From the NCBI GenBank assembly GCA_026770575.1, contig MU657418.1, positions 23,855-41,000 on the forward strand: 17,146 bases of DNA. The letters are read 5' to 3'. Made by a program: the position numbers and the translations under genes. This DNA is from Pelagophyceae sp. CCMP2097 (lineage: Eukaryota; Sar; Pelagophyceae). Under the pieces are notes generated by a model. It had not been told where the DNA came from. It made no database searches and saw nothing but the letters and a program-made list of their open reading frames with translations. Shown piece by piece: positions 1-8,328 of this stretch (position 1 is the stretch's first letter; each line of letters opens with the position of its first letter).

Positions 1-717
1 GCGGCCGGCGCCTGAGCCGCCAGACGGCGCTCACCACCGAGACGGGTCGATCGTAAAAATTCCAATTTTACACCACACAGAAACCTGGGTCGGGAGCCGC
101 AAATCTAGTTTAGTTAGGGTCATGTTGCGGCCCACTGTTTTTTCGCTACCCCCTTGGTGTGTGATTAAGAAAATCCCGACTTTCGACCCGAGAGCGCCGT
201 GCCCAATTCGTGCCCGGGGCTCGGCCGTGCTCAGGTGCTCTCCATGCGGGACCGCGGGTCGTCTTTTAGCGAAGGATTCGACGGCACCGCGGCGTGGCGC
301 GCGTCGACGGTGGTGGGGAGGGCAATCGATGACACCCCGCCTCGATGCGCGGTGTCTCGGCCTGGGGGTCTCTCGAAAGCGCCCTATTTTTCTGGAAGCG
401 TCCCTCGGAAGGTTATGGGCGGCACTGTTTTGTAATTACTGAAATGGTAATTGCACTGTAATTACCAGGTACATAGGTAATTTTATGGTATTTTTATGGT
501 ATTACGATGGAATTACGATGTAATTAAGAATTCCTACTGTAATTACAGACCCCAAAATCAATTGCACTGTACTTGCCCACCCGTACGGAAGGTTCCCCCT
601 GCCGGCGCATGCCGCCGTGCCTCTATGCCCGGGGTCTCTCGAGCTGGCGGCCCTCCGAAGCGTCTCCGTAGGGTCCCTCGGAAGGTTGCCCCTGGAGCAA
701 GGTTCGCTGAGCCAAAA
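1..717. other. Left flank without a supported gene
   Basis: No coding region can be supported here. It lies 3' of the glycosyltransferase gene, whose stop is at 718-720. The open frames present have no recognisable domain or codon pattern. Two stretches look like diverged copies of one another: around 345-415 and around 622-690 both contain GGGTCTCTCGA followed by CCCTCGGAAGGTT. An AT-rich island at 431-546 is listed separately. Confidence 0.5.
431..546. repeat. AT-rich island with repeated GTAATTAC palindromes
   Basis: This roughly 115-bp stretch is strongly AT-rich within very GC-rich surroundings. The perfect 8-bp palindrome GTAATTAC occurs at 432-439, 458-465 and 539-546, each preceded by T. 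Degenerate versions (GGTAATTG, GGTATTAC, GGAATTAC, TGTAATTA) lie between them. It sits 3' of the glycosyltransferase stop, so it could be a terminator or 3'-end region, a matrix-attachment-type sequence or a decayed mobile element. Nothing in the sequence decides between these. Confidence 0.6.
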
Positions 718-3700
718 TTACAGGGCCCGGAGGTGGTCCGGGCAGTCGTCCGCGTCGTCCGGCGCCGGTTTAAGCGCCGGTTTAAGCTCGCGCCAGTAGT
801 CGGGCCGGTCGACTTCGCGCGGCTGCTTTTTGGGCAGCTTTTCCCGTTGCTTTCCTTTTGCCGCGCCCTTTTTAAAAGTCTTGTAAGGCTCTTTTGAAAA
901 CGGCCGCGACGTGGGCCAGACCTTGGACTCTTCGGCCTGTTCCGCGAATTTCAAAGCCTCCTTTTGAACGACCCATCTCGAGAAGAACTCCGTCGACCTT
1001 GCGGTATGGTGCCACAGAAGCGAACCAACATAATCATTGCCGCGCCGCACTTCAAGCGCATCCACCGCCTCTTCCACGGCTTGGCGCAATGCGGCGAGGT
1101 TCTTCGAAGCGTCAAAGTGTTCGGCGAGCATCTCGCGGGCCCGGAGCTGAGCGGCGGTCCAGGCGGCTTCGTTCTCGTGCAGGCGGACCTATTGGAAAGC
1201 GTACCAACCAAGAGCAGTGGCTGGTTAGGGCTTACCCTGAAGACCCGCGGGTCGGGTTTGCCGGGTTTGCGCGTTTCGGCCTTCCCCGTATATCCGCGGG
1301 TCAGACCGTGGCCCCAACCCGAACCCGACCCGAGAAGACGGGTTTGGTCGCTCGACAAACCCGCGACCCGAGGATGCGGCACAAATTGAAAAGCCCTCCG
1401 GAGGGGCCCCTGCAAGGCCTCTTTGGCGGTCATATATAAGGCCTCTGCACGATCACTTACAAGGCCTCTTTGAAGGGCCTTATCAAGCCCCCGCGCAGGG
1501 TTCTTTGCCAGAGACGCGCGTTCGGGCCCTTACGGGGTCCCTTTACCGTTTCCCTTCACCGTTCCTCTCACGGGATGCCATATGGTTTGATAGCGATGCG
1601 AGGGCCCGTCCAAGCGACCGTCCGAGGGCCCGCCCAGGGAACGTCGCAGAGAGGCCGCAGTCGAGGGGGCGGCAGCCGAGTGATCGCCCAAGGGGCCGCC
1701 CGAGGGACCCTACACAGGACTGCCGCAAAGGGACTGGCGAGGAACCGTCCGAGGGACCGTCCAAGGGACCGTCGAAAGGACCGTCAAAGGAACCGTCCAC
1801 GGAACCGTCGCAGAGGGACCGTCCGAGGGACCGCCCAAGGGGTCGTCCAAGGAACAGTCCAAAGGAAGTGTCAAAAGGACCGCTCAAGGGACCGTCCGAG
1901 GGACCGTTCGAGTGACCATCCAAACGACCGTCCGAGGGGCCGTCCACGGGATCGTCGCAGAGGACCCGTCGAGGGCCCGTCGAGAGATAGCTCAAGGGAC
2001 CGCCAAAGGAACTATCCAAAAGGACTTTCAAAAGACCCGCCCAAGGGATCGTCCGAGGGACCGTCCGAGGGACCGTCCGAGGGCCCGCCCACGGGACGTC
2101 GCAGAGGGGCCGCAGTCGAGCGGCCGTCCAAACGACCGTCCCATGGACCGTTCACGGGATCATCGCAGAGGACCGTCGAGGGACCCTCCAATGGACCCTC
2201 CAGTGGAACTTTCCAAAGGAACGCCCAACCAAGGGATCGTTGAGGGACCGCCGAGGGACTATCCAAGCGATCGTCCGAGGGACCGTCCGAGGGGCCGTTC
2301 AGGGGACGTCGCAGAGGGGCTGCAGTCGAAGAGACTGTCGAAAGGACCGTCCGAGGGACCGTCATAGAGGCCCCATCGAGGGACCTTCAAAGGAACTGCC
2401 CAAAGGAATTGTCAAAGGGACCGCCCAAGCGACCGTCCAAGGAGAGACCGTCATTTGCCTCTCGATCGGCCGTCTCAAGGCGTCGTTTCGAGGCACCGTC
2501 CCTTCGAGGCCGTCTCAAGGGGCCGTTTCGAGTAGCCGTCTCAAGGGGCCGTTTCGAGTAGCCGTCTCAAGGGACCGTCCCGAGGAGCCGTCTCGAGGAG
2601 GGGTCTAAAGGTTCCGTCTCGAATGGCTTTCTTCAGGGGCCGTCTCGAGTGGCCGTCTTAAGGCACCGTCTCAAATGGCCGTCGAAAGGGGTCGTCTCAA
2701 GGCGCCGTTTCGAATGGCCGTCTCGAGGGGCCGTCTCGAAAAGCCTAAGATAGGAGCAGCGACGGGTTGGCCGAAACCCGTGGGTCGAGTTTGCTGGGTT
2801 TGCGCGTTTTGGCCTTCCCCGTCTTTGAGTGGGTCTAGCCGTGGCCCCAACCCGAACCTGACCCTTCGAAGACGGGTTTGGTCGCTCGACAAACCCTCTG
2901 GGTGCGGCACAAATTTAAAACCCGACTCGACCTGAAGACACCGTCCCTGCTCCTGGTCACCAGCCAACGCCCAGACGCATCCTCTGTCAAAGCATCCTTC
3001 ATCAAAGCATCCTTCATCAAAGAATCCTTCATCAAAGCCTCCAAGCGTCAACGTACCGCCGCCGCGGCGAAGTCGTCGGTGTTGCCCGCCACGACGCCAC
3101 CTAAGATAAGAAAGCGTCGTCGGCGAAAAGGCATTTTCAAAGGATGCACCCCCGCGGTCTCACCCCAGTCGGCGTGCGCCGTGTCGCCGATACCCTCCGC
3201 GCCGATGACTGTTGAAACCACGGGTGTACCGTATCTCCATGCGTCCACTACTTTCCCCTTAATGCCCGCCCCCGCCCTCACGCAGCAGAGCAAGACGCGC
3301 GCGTCCGCTAAAACGTCCAAATTCTCGCAGGACCCGCCTAGCGCAGCGGGGGTGGCGGTTTTTCAAGAGAGACGCACGTCATCTTGAACCCCCCGACATG
3401 CACAAGACTCACGCATTCTGAACCCCCCGACCTCGTCCTCCAGCTCCGCCTCGAGCTGCGAAGTCGAGTAGGAACCGTAGACGTCGAGCTGCGCTGATGG
3501 CAGGCGTGCGCGGATCTTCGGCCAGATATCCGACTTTAAATATTTCAAACCGTCGACGTTTGGCGAGTGGCGAAAGGTTCCAACTGTCACAAAATGCGAC
3601 CGCGCAGAAAACGGCTTGGCGAAACCAAACCCTTTCCACTGCGCCGAAGCGGCGGCGGCATTGGCCAGCGCGGCGTCTGCGTTCGCGTCGGTGGAGGTGA

Positions 3701-6474
3701 CATACGGTTCGTCCATCGCCTCGTCCTCAACGTCATCGAAGAAGGCGGCCGCGCGGCGCGAATGCGTCTCGCGCGGCGTCGCCTCGGATGCGAAAAAGGA
3801 GGCGAGGGCCTAAACGGAGCGCGTTTTTGGTTTTCGGCGTCGGGTTGCCCATTGCGGGTTGCCCACGTTTCCCGAGAGGCGCGGGCGGCGTGCGAGCTTG
3901 TTGCGCTGGACGCCGTACACATTTTCCAGCAGGTCCATCTCGATGGGCGAGCAGACGAGGTTCAAGTCGGACCTCATGACGGCCGCTAATTCGCGTACCA
4001 AAACCTCGTTTTGGGCGTTCGGGTGGTGCCGCAAGACTTTTGGCAAATCAACGTTTCCGTTTTTCGATTCGTCCTTAACAAATTTCTCCCTCGCTTTGCG
4101 GAGGCAGTGGAGGTCCTGCATGTCCAAGACGCGCAGGGCTTTTGGGGCGAGGATTTTGACGGCCCAGGAGAATGACTCCTCTGTGTAATAACGGTCGAAG
4201 ACGACCACGTCTGGCCTAGAATGTAGAGGAATGACCATCGAATTTGAGGGGAATTCCGAGGAATTCCGAGAGGCAAAACTGTATGAGGCATTGGAGGATT
4301 TTCGTTGAGGACAAGCGAGCGAGAGCCGTCTCGAGGGACCTGCAGAGGCCTCTTTGGCGGCCACTCGCAAGCGGTCACTTGCAAAGGCCTCTTTGGCAAA
4401 CACTCGCAAGGCACGGTCCCTTGCGAGGACTCTTTCAAGGGCCCTACTAAGCGCGGTTCCTCAAGGTCCCTAGCAAGCGCGGTTCCTTGCAAGGGGCCTT
4501 ACAGAGGGTCCTTCAAGGCTCCTTGCACGGGCCTTGCCCCTCACAAGAGCCCTCTGTACGGTCCCTCTCTGTGGCCTCGTACGGCCACAAAGTGCGGTGC
4601 CACAAAGTGCGGTCCGAGGTCGGGCCTTGAAGCACGATGCACTTTTACGGGCCCTTGCAGGGCCTCTGGGTGCCCTGCAAGGGCCATCGGTCCCGCGCGC
4701 GGGCCGTGAAGAGGCCTCTGGACCGTCCGTGCCAAGACGCCTTCTCAACGGCCCCTCGCAAGGTCCCTAGCAAGGCTCCGGGTCCTGACGAGCCCCCTCG
4801 CATGGGTCGTGGGCAATCCCTTATCTGTGGCCTCTTACGGCCCCTCGTGCACTCGGAGAGCGGGCCTTGAAGCACGATGCGCTCCCCTCGTACATGGCCT
4901 TGCAAGGCCTCTTGATCCTGCGAGGGTCTCTCGCACGGATCCTCTTGTATAGGCCCTGAACAATCCGTTCCAAGACGCCTTCTCGACGGCCCCTCGCAAG
5001 GCTCCTCGGGCCGGGCCCTGACGAACCCCCTTGCCGCGGACAACCCCTCCTGACCGGTCCCCTGCAAGGCACGGGGCCTTGCGAGGCCCCTCTTCTGGAA
5101 ATGGCATTTCCCCTGTCGTGGTCGAGCCGGGGGCTCGAAGAGCCATTTCGAACAGGGCCCGAAGGAGGCTCTTGGATCACTCCCCGTGCCCCCATACAGC
5201 TCCTTGACCAGCCCCGACTCCTTGCACGGGCCCTTCGTACGGTCCCTTGGGACGGTCCCTCGCACGGCCCCTTGCCAGGCCTCTTGCAAGGGCAAGGCCT
5301 CTCGCAAAGTCTCTTGTCAAGGCCATATTTCGAGCGACGCGAGGGACCGTCTCGAGGGGCCGTCTGGCCGTCTCGAGGGACCGCGTATCGAGGGACCGCA
5401 TAGAGACCGCATAGAGGAACCTTTGAAGGGACCGTATAGAGGGACCGTATAGGGGGATCGTCTCGAAGGATCGTCTCGAGGGACCGCGTAGAGGGTCCGT
5501 CGAGAAGGAACGTCTCGAGGGGCCGTCGACTCGGGGACCGTCTCGAGGGACCCCGCCTCGGGAGCGTTCGAGGGGGCGTCTCGAGGGGCCATTTAGGGGG
5601 ACCTCGTATTGAGGCCTCGTATTGAGGGACAGTCTCGAGGGATGGTCAAGATGGGCCCTTATAGAAGGATGGTATAGTCTAGAGGGCCGTCAAGGGGAGC
5701 CGTACAGAGGAACTGTTTCGTGGGCCTCCGGAGAGAGAGGGGCCGTCTCGAGGGACCGCCTCGAGGGCCCGTCTCAAGAGATCGTCTAGGGGGACCGTAT
5801 CGAGAGAGCGTATCGAGGGTCTCCGTTTCGGGAGCGTTCGAAGTCTCGAGGGCCCGTCTCGAGGGACCTTGATAGAGCGTCTCGAGGGACCTTTATAGAG
5901 CGTCTCGAGCGACCCGGTATCAAGCGCCCGTCTCGAGCGACCCGGTCTCCATCGCCCGTCTCAATGCCATCGAAGACCTTACCTCGCGGCTTCGATGGCG
6001 GCCTGGAGCTCGTTTTCGTGGTTGGGGCGGACTTGGAGTGCGTGTGCACCATAGATCTTGCCGAGAAGTGCGACGGAAGAGCTCATCCCGTCGTGCGGCG
6101 CCGCCGCGCAGCCGAAATGCGTCGAATAGCCCCACTCCTGAAACGCGCGCCTAAGGCAAGCGTAGGCGGCCGTTTGCGACCAAAACGTCGACAGTCGAGG
6201 GACCGTCTCGAAAGACCGTCTCCGGACCGTCTCGGGGCCGTCTCGAAGTCTGTATAGAGGGCCGACGGTATACGTCTCGGTCCGTCTAGAGAACCGACCG
6301 TCTCGGGCCGTCTCGGGCCGTCTCGAGTGCCGTCTCTCGGACCGTCTCTCGGGCCTTTCCCGAGCCAGCCCTTGAAGGCACGACGCCGCTCCTTCACAGC
6401 AGCGCCGCCGTGCGCACGCCCGCCGCGCTGGCCATGGGCTCGGGCCAGATAGAGGAGAGGAAGAGCGCGCGCAT
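718..6474 (-). CDS. Glycosyltransferase (GT4/group 1-like), seven exons
   Basis: Probable GT-B glycosyltransferase that moves a sugar from a nucleotide-sugar to an unknown acceptor. Proposed exons in transcript order: 6474-6418, 6179-5983 (or from 6206), 4215-3894 (or to 3867), 3809-3413, 3337-3164, 3100-3057, 1188-718. Every join keeps phase, giving about 553 aa. The N-terminal Rossmann half starts MRALFLSSIWPEPMASAAG and continues through RPDVVVFDRYYTEESFSW and ALRVLDMQDLH. The C-terminal donor half has HFVTVGTFRHSPNVDGLKYL, VLADARVLL, GAGIKGKVVDAWRYGTPVV and IGAEGI. The last exon carries NDYVGSLLWHHTARSTEFFS and a Lys/Pro-rich tail. The fold and family are recognised from these motifs; donor and acceptor are unknown. 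No signal peptide is visible: the hydrophobic start is the first beta strand. Introns 1, 2 and 6 hold satellite arrays; introns 3-5 are 63-84 bp. Weak points are the exon 2 acceptor and the exon 3 donor. Confidence 0.88.
1210..1389 (+). repeat. Copy R1 of the AGGAGCAG element
   Basis: This is a diverged copy of a roughly 200-bp interspersed element, also seen at 2752-2954, 8329-8524, 10655-10805, 11366-11414 and 16291-16425. It begins AAGAGCAGTGG, where other copies have AGGAGCAG(C/G)G. It continues through the shared blocks CCTGAAGACCCGCGGGT, GTTTGCGCGTTT and GAAGACGGGTTTGGTCGCTC, and ends near GCGGCACAAATT. It lies in intron 6 of the glycosyltransferase gene, about 20 bp from the 3' splice site at 1190-1189. 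It is in the same orientation as R2, so the two flank the satellite block as direct repeats. Confidence 0.75.
1390..1590 (+). repeat. Non-satellite segment shared with 10500-10650 (inverted)
   Basis: This segment separates element R1 from the 12-bp array. Blocks such as CACGATCACTT, GGCCTCTTTGAAGGGCC, TTGCCAGAG and CACGGGATGCCATA reappear in the same order on the minus strand of 10500-10650. That shows the two blocks are copies of one larger unit. The GGCCTCTTTGGCGG motif also recurs near 4345-4400. No gene is visible. Confidence 0.75.
1591..2452 (+). repeat. 12-bp satellite array (GTCCGAGGGACC), intron 6
   Basis: The tandem unit is 12 bp, consensus GTCCGAGGGACC. It is clearest at 2050-2090, where GTCCG recurs every 12 bases. 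Because 12 is a multiple of 3 and the unit has no stop, long frames arise that read as RPRD, GPSE or TVRG repeats; they are not genes. Each unit has dyad symmetry (GTCC-GAG-GGAC). The array lies antisense to the glycosyltransferase transcript. It is homologous to the minus strand of 8640-10500. Confidence 0.9.
2453..2745 (+). repeat. 13-bp satellite array (GTCTCGAGGGGCC), intron 6
   Basis: The period shifts to 13 bp with a GTCTCGAGGGGCC or GTTTCGAGTAGCC type unit; around 2524-2567 successive GTYTC starts are 13 bases apart. It follows the 12-bp array directly and ends just before element R2. The same order (12-bp, then 13-bp, then element) occurs in inverted form at 8329-10500. Compared with the 12-bp unit it has one extra base (TCGAG for CGAG). 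Confidence 0.85.
2752..2954 (+). mobile_element. Element R2, MITE-like with terminal inverted repeats
   Basis: A roughly 203-bp sequence bounded by AGGAGCAGCGACGG at the left and, inverted, AGGAGCAGGGACGG at the right (13 of 14 matches). The interior is rich in GGGTTTG and AACCCG blocks and has no coding capacity. Size and ends suggest a non-autonomous, MITE-like element. No target-site duplication is evident, so transposition is inferred only. It lies in glycosyltransferase intron 6, about 100 bp from the 5' splice site at 3056. Confidence 0.65.
2977..3036. repeat. 15-bp tandem repeat, four copies
   Basis: Four consecutive 15-bp units of the type GCATCCTTCATCAAA occupy 2977-2991, 2992-3006, 3007-3021 and 3022-3036; the first and last are slightly diverged. 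They lie in intron 6, just inside the 5' splice site of the glycosyltransferase intron. The unit is unrelated to the GTC...GGACC satellite family. Confidence 0.9.
4320..5320. repeat. Degenerate CTTGCAAGG-type repeat block, intron 2
   Basis: This block of intron 2 is built from diverged short units of the type GGTCCCTTGCAAGG, CCTCGCAAGG and GGCCTCTT, with roughly 12-bp spacing where it is regular. It also contains a tandem pair, GCCACAAAGTGCGGT twice, near 4584-4613. A larger direct duplication of about 240 bp is listed separately. Its open frames on both strands are repeat readings. No gene is supported between exon 3 (from 4215) and exon 2 (to 5983). Confidence 0.7.
4560..5040. repeat. Direct duplication, offset about 240 bp
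   Basis: Two copies of a higher-order unit follow one another. CGGGCCTTGAAGCACGATGC starts at 4621 and again at 4861. CAAGACGCCTTCT near 4733 recurs near 4971, and the segment with GGCCCCTCGCAAGG and CCTGACGA follows in both. CTGTGGCCTC with ACGGCC is likewise shared upstream, near 4568 and 4824. Offsets range from 238 to 256 bp because of indels. Confidence 0.75.
5321..5965 (+). repeat. 13-bp satellite array with GTATAGAGGGACC variants, intron 2
   Basis: A 13-bp array of GTCTCGAGGGACC and GTCTCGAGGGGCC units, interspersed with GTATAGAGGGACC and GCATAGAGGACC-type variants. It ends just short of the donor of glycosyltransferase exon 2 (GT at 5982-5981). Like the arrays in introns 1 and 6, it is antisense to the transcript. 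Confidence 0.85.
6188..6362 (+). repeat. Short 13-bp-type array, intron 1
   Basis: Diverged GTCTCGGGCC and GTCTCGAGGGACC units fill most of the intron between exon 1 (ending at 6418) and exon 2 of the glycosyltransferase gene. The array reaches the start of exon 2. The nearest AG upstream of the conserved exon 2 sequence lies inside a repeat unit, at 6208-6207. Confidence 0.8.
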
Positions 6475-6648
6475 GCTGCCTGCACGGGGGTCGTCGCGCC
6501 GGCGTCGCTCAAGTTGTCGCTGAACTAGTGTATTCGCCGAAACGTACGCTTCGCGACGCACGACGAACCCGGCGCCGCCGCCTCGAACCCCGCCGCTCAC
6601 GCGCGCCGGTGCGGGTACGGCGTTGGAGCGCGCCGCGAATAAGGCAGC

Positions 6649-6664
6649 TTCGAGGTGCCTCGAA
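6649..6664. promoter_or_regulatory. Inverted repeat TTCGAGG-TG-CCTCGAA
   Basis: A perfect 7-bp inverted repeat with a 2-bp centre, upstream of the plus-strand start at 6770. The CTCGA core resembles the 13-bp satellite, so it may be a stray repeat unit rather than an evolved regulatory site. Confidence 0.55.
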
Positions 6665-6686
6665 AGAGTCTTGAGAAGGTGCTTTG

Positions 6687-6710
6687 GAGAAGCAGCTTCA
6701 GCTGCTTCTC
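6687..6710. promoter_or_regulatory. Hairpin GAGAAGCAGC-TTCA-GCTGCTTCTC
   Basis: A perfect 10-bp inverted repeat with a 4-base loop, 60 bp upstream of the start codon at 6770. It would lie in the 5' leader or core promoter of the plus-strand gene. It could act as an RNA stem-loop or as a dimeric protein-binding site. The structure is visible; the function is unknown. Confidence 0.65.
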
Positions 6711-6769
6711 GCCCTCCAACCGGCTCTCGCACGCCGCCGGCCCTCGCCGCCGCTCCCGCCTCCGCGGCC

Positions 6770-8270
6770 ATGCTGGCCATGCGGACCCTGCGGCGTTTGC
6801 GCGGCGGCTGCGTCTTGGCGGCGCGGCGCCAAGATGCAGCGCGGCGCGGGGCGCGGAGCTTCTCCAAAACCCAAGACAAACCCCCTGAAGACATGAAGAT
6901 TCGCAACGTCTCACTCCCGAACAACGGCAGGGCCCTCGTCGCCCTCGGCGACGCAAAGGTGCGCTTGCGAGCGTCACGAAGAGGCGTCTCTGCAGAAAGA
7001 TGCGTCGTTTGCCTGAAAGATGCGTCGTCCGCAGACCTCGCCTCTCAGACCTCGCCTCTTTTGCTTCGACGGCGTGTGCCTAGGCCATCGCCGACGCTCT
7101 GCTGGCGTACCAGGCCGCGGACGCGGGGGTGACGGCGACGGATCGGATCTTTGCGATCTGCATAGCGGTGAGTGCCTCGACACTCCTTCTCCCGTCTCCA
7201 TTCGAGAACCGCATTTGGTCCCAGAGGCCGTGCTCGAGCCCGCCGTCCGGTTGGCGCGCAAGGGCTGCGCTCTCAAGACGTGCCTTTGAAGAGCTCATGC
7301 GCCCTTATCGTTTCGGACTTTGCCCGTCTGCGTCGTCGGACCCCAATCTCGCTCCCGTGTAGGCGTCTGACAAGGCCCTGCGGACGATCTTGGAGGCCAA
7401 GGCGCTGCGGCGCTTCCACGTCGTCGGCGCCGTAGAACCGGCGGCCTTTGCTGCGCAAGGCGACGGCGCCCAAGTCGAGACCGCGGGATATGCCCCAATT
7501 TCCAGAAGTTCGGAGAGACCACGGGATACGCTCCAGTCGGAGAGACCGCAGAGGGAGATGCGGCGGAGACTGCGGGAGTACTTCGGAAAGCGTCTAGGGA
7601 GGGTCTAAGAGGGCGGACGTTGGCGAGGGCGGCGCTGGCGAAGGTGGCGGATCGAGATGGTCCTCTTCGCCGCCGAGATGGTCATCTTCGGTTGAAACCC
7701 TTTGCGAGCAGCAAAAGCAGGTCCTCCGGCTGCACTTCTGCGTTGCTCGTCGCCGCCGAGCTGGGCATCGGCGTCGAGGCGTACACGTTCGACACGCGGC
7801 ACGGGGCTCTACCGGACATGGGGCGTGTGAAGCTAGCAACTGCTCTACACCCCGCGTGCGTTTCGCGTTTTGACTTTGCGGTTGCGGCATTCCTCAAGGA
7901 CTCTGTTTGCGGTATCGTGCGCCATTGCGGCACCCCCTCCGTAGGACGCCGCCGCATTTTGTCTGTTTTGCGGGTGCGCATCCCGCGACGGAGAGCGAGC
8001 ACGAAAGGCACATTTCGTGAGTGGCAAACACACGGTGGGACGCTTGGGAAGACGACGGTTTGAGGCGCTTGGGGCGGCGCAAGACGCTCGGCAAGATGAC
8101 AGAGGCTCAACTTTCGAAGCCAGAGGGGCCGTCGAGCTCCTTGTTCACGCCCTCTCCGCTTTCTTTGTTCGCACATGCACGCCCTCTCCGCTAGGCGCGA
8201 CTTCCGCGTGCTGCGCACGTTTGCGCCCGCGCCGCACGAAGGGAAAGGTCGAACGGCGGCGGTGATGAAA
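6770..8270 (+). CDS. Unrecognised protein with mitochondrial-type presequence (5' part of a multi-exon gene)
   Basis: Exon 1 (6770-6958) opens with an Arg-rich, acid-free presequence (MLAMRTLRRLRGG... to about residue 33), typical of mitochondrial import. Donor AAG|GTGCGC leads to exon 2 (7084-7167, AIADALLAYQAADAGVTATD..., ending GCG|GTGAGT). Exon 3 starts at 7363 after GTGTAG and includes ASDKALRTILEAKALRRFH. All joins are phase 0. From about 7475 the reading becomes uncertain: a short repeat encoding ETAGYAP/ETTGYAP changes frame, and a second frame is then open from 7506 to about 8060. Possible later exons are 7945-7973 and one starting at 8195 (RDFRVLRTFAPAPHEG), again phase-compatible. 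No domain is recognised. The 3' end is not fixed; the gene may continue into the exons at 11480-16258. The start is the first ATG of the presequence; a second ATG lies 9 bases on. Confidence 0.55.
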
Positions 8271-8328
8271 GAACGGCGGTGATGAAATGAGCCGCGAGCG
8301 GCCTAGATGCCCATTCGAAGAGATGGCC

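Larger units (their letters stand above)
6475..6769. promoter_or_regulatory. Divergent intergenic region (probable two-way promoter)
   Basis: These 295 bp separate the start codon of the minus-strand glycosyltransferase (6474-6472) from the start codon of the plus-strand gene (6770-6772). They must hold the 5' ends of both transcripts. No TATA box is evident. Two hairpins (6649-6664 and 6687-6710) lie on the side nearer the plus-strand gene. Assignment as a promoter rests on position only. Confidence 0.5.

Noticed and set aside
1431..1440. TATA box (CATATATAAGG)
   Set aside because: It lies inside an intronic repeat segment; the inverted copy at 10500-10650 lacks it and no gene starts nearby.
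1470..2367. Arg/Asp-rich open frames resembling RS-type proteins
   Set aside because: Same 12-bp satellite, lying within glycosyltransferase intron 6 between two well-supported exons.
1210..2954. Telomere-like sequence because of AACCC and GGGTTT blocks
   Set aside because: The blocks are not tandem and recur as part of a defined interspersed element with inverted ends.
1210..2954. LTR retrotransposon, since R1 and R2 are direct repeats flanking a block
   Set aside because: No reverse transcriptase, integrase or gag coding, no primer-binding site, and the flanks have terminal inverted repeats of their own.
3363..3716. Stand-alone small gene starting at the Met of MDEPYVTS
   Set aside because: It is the middle of glycosyltransferase exon 4 (3809-3413); the frame is open upstream to a good acceptor and the motifs continue in adjoining exons.
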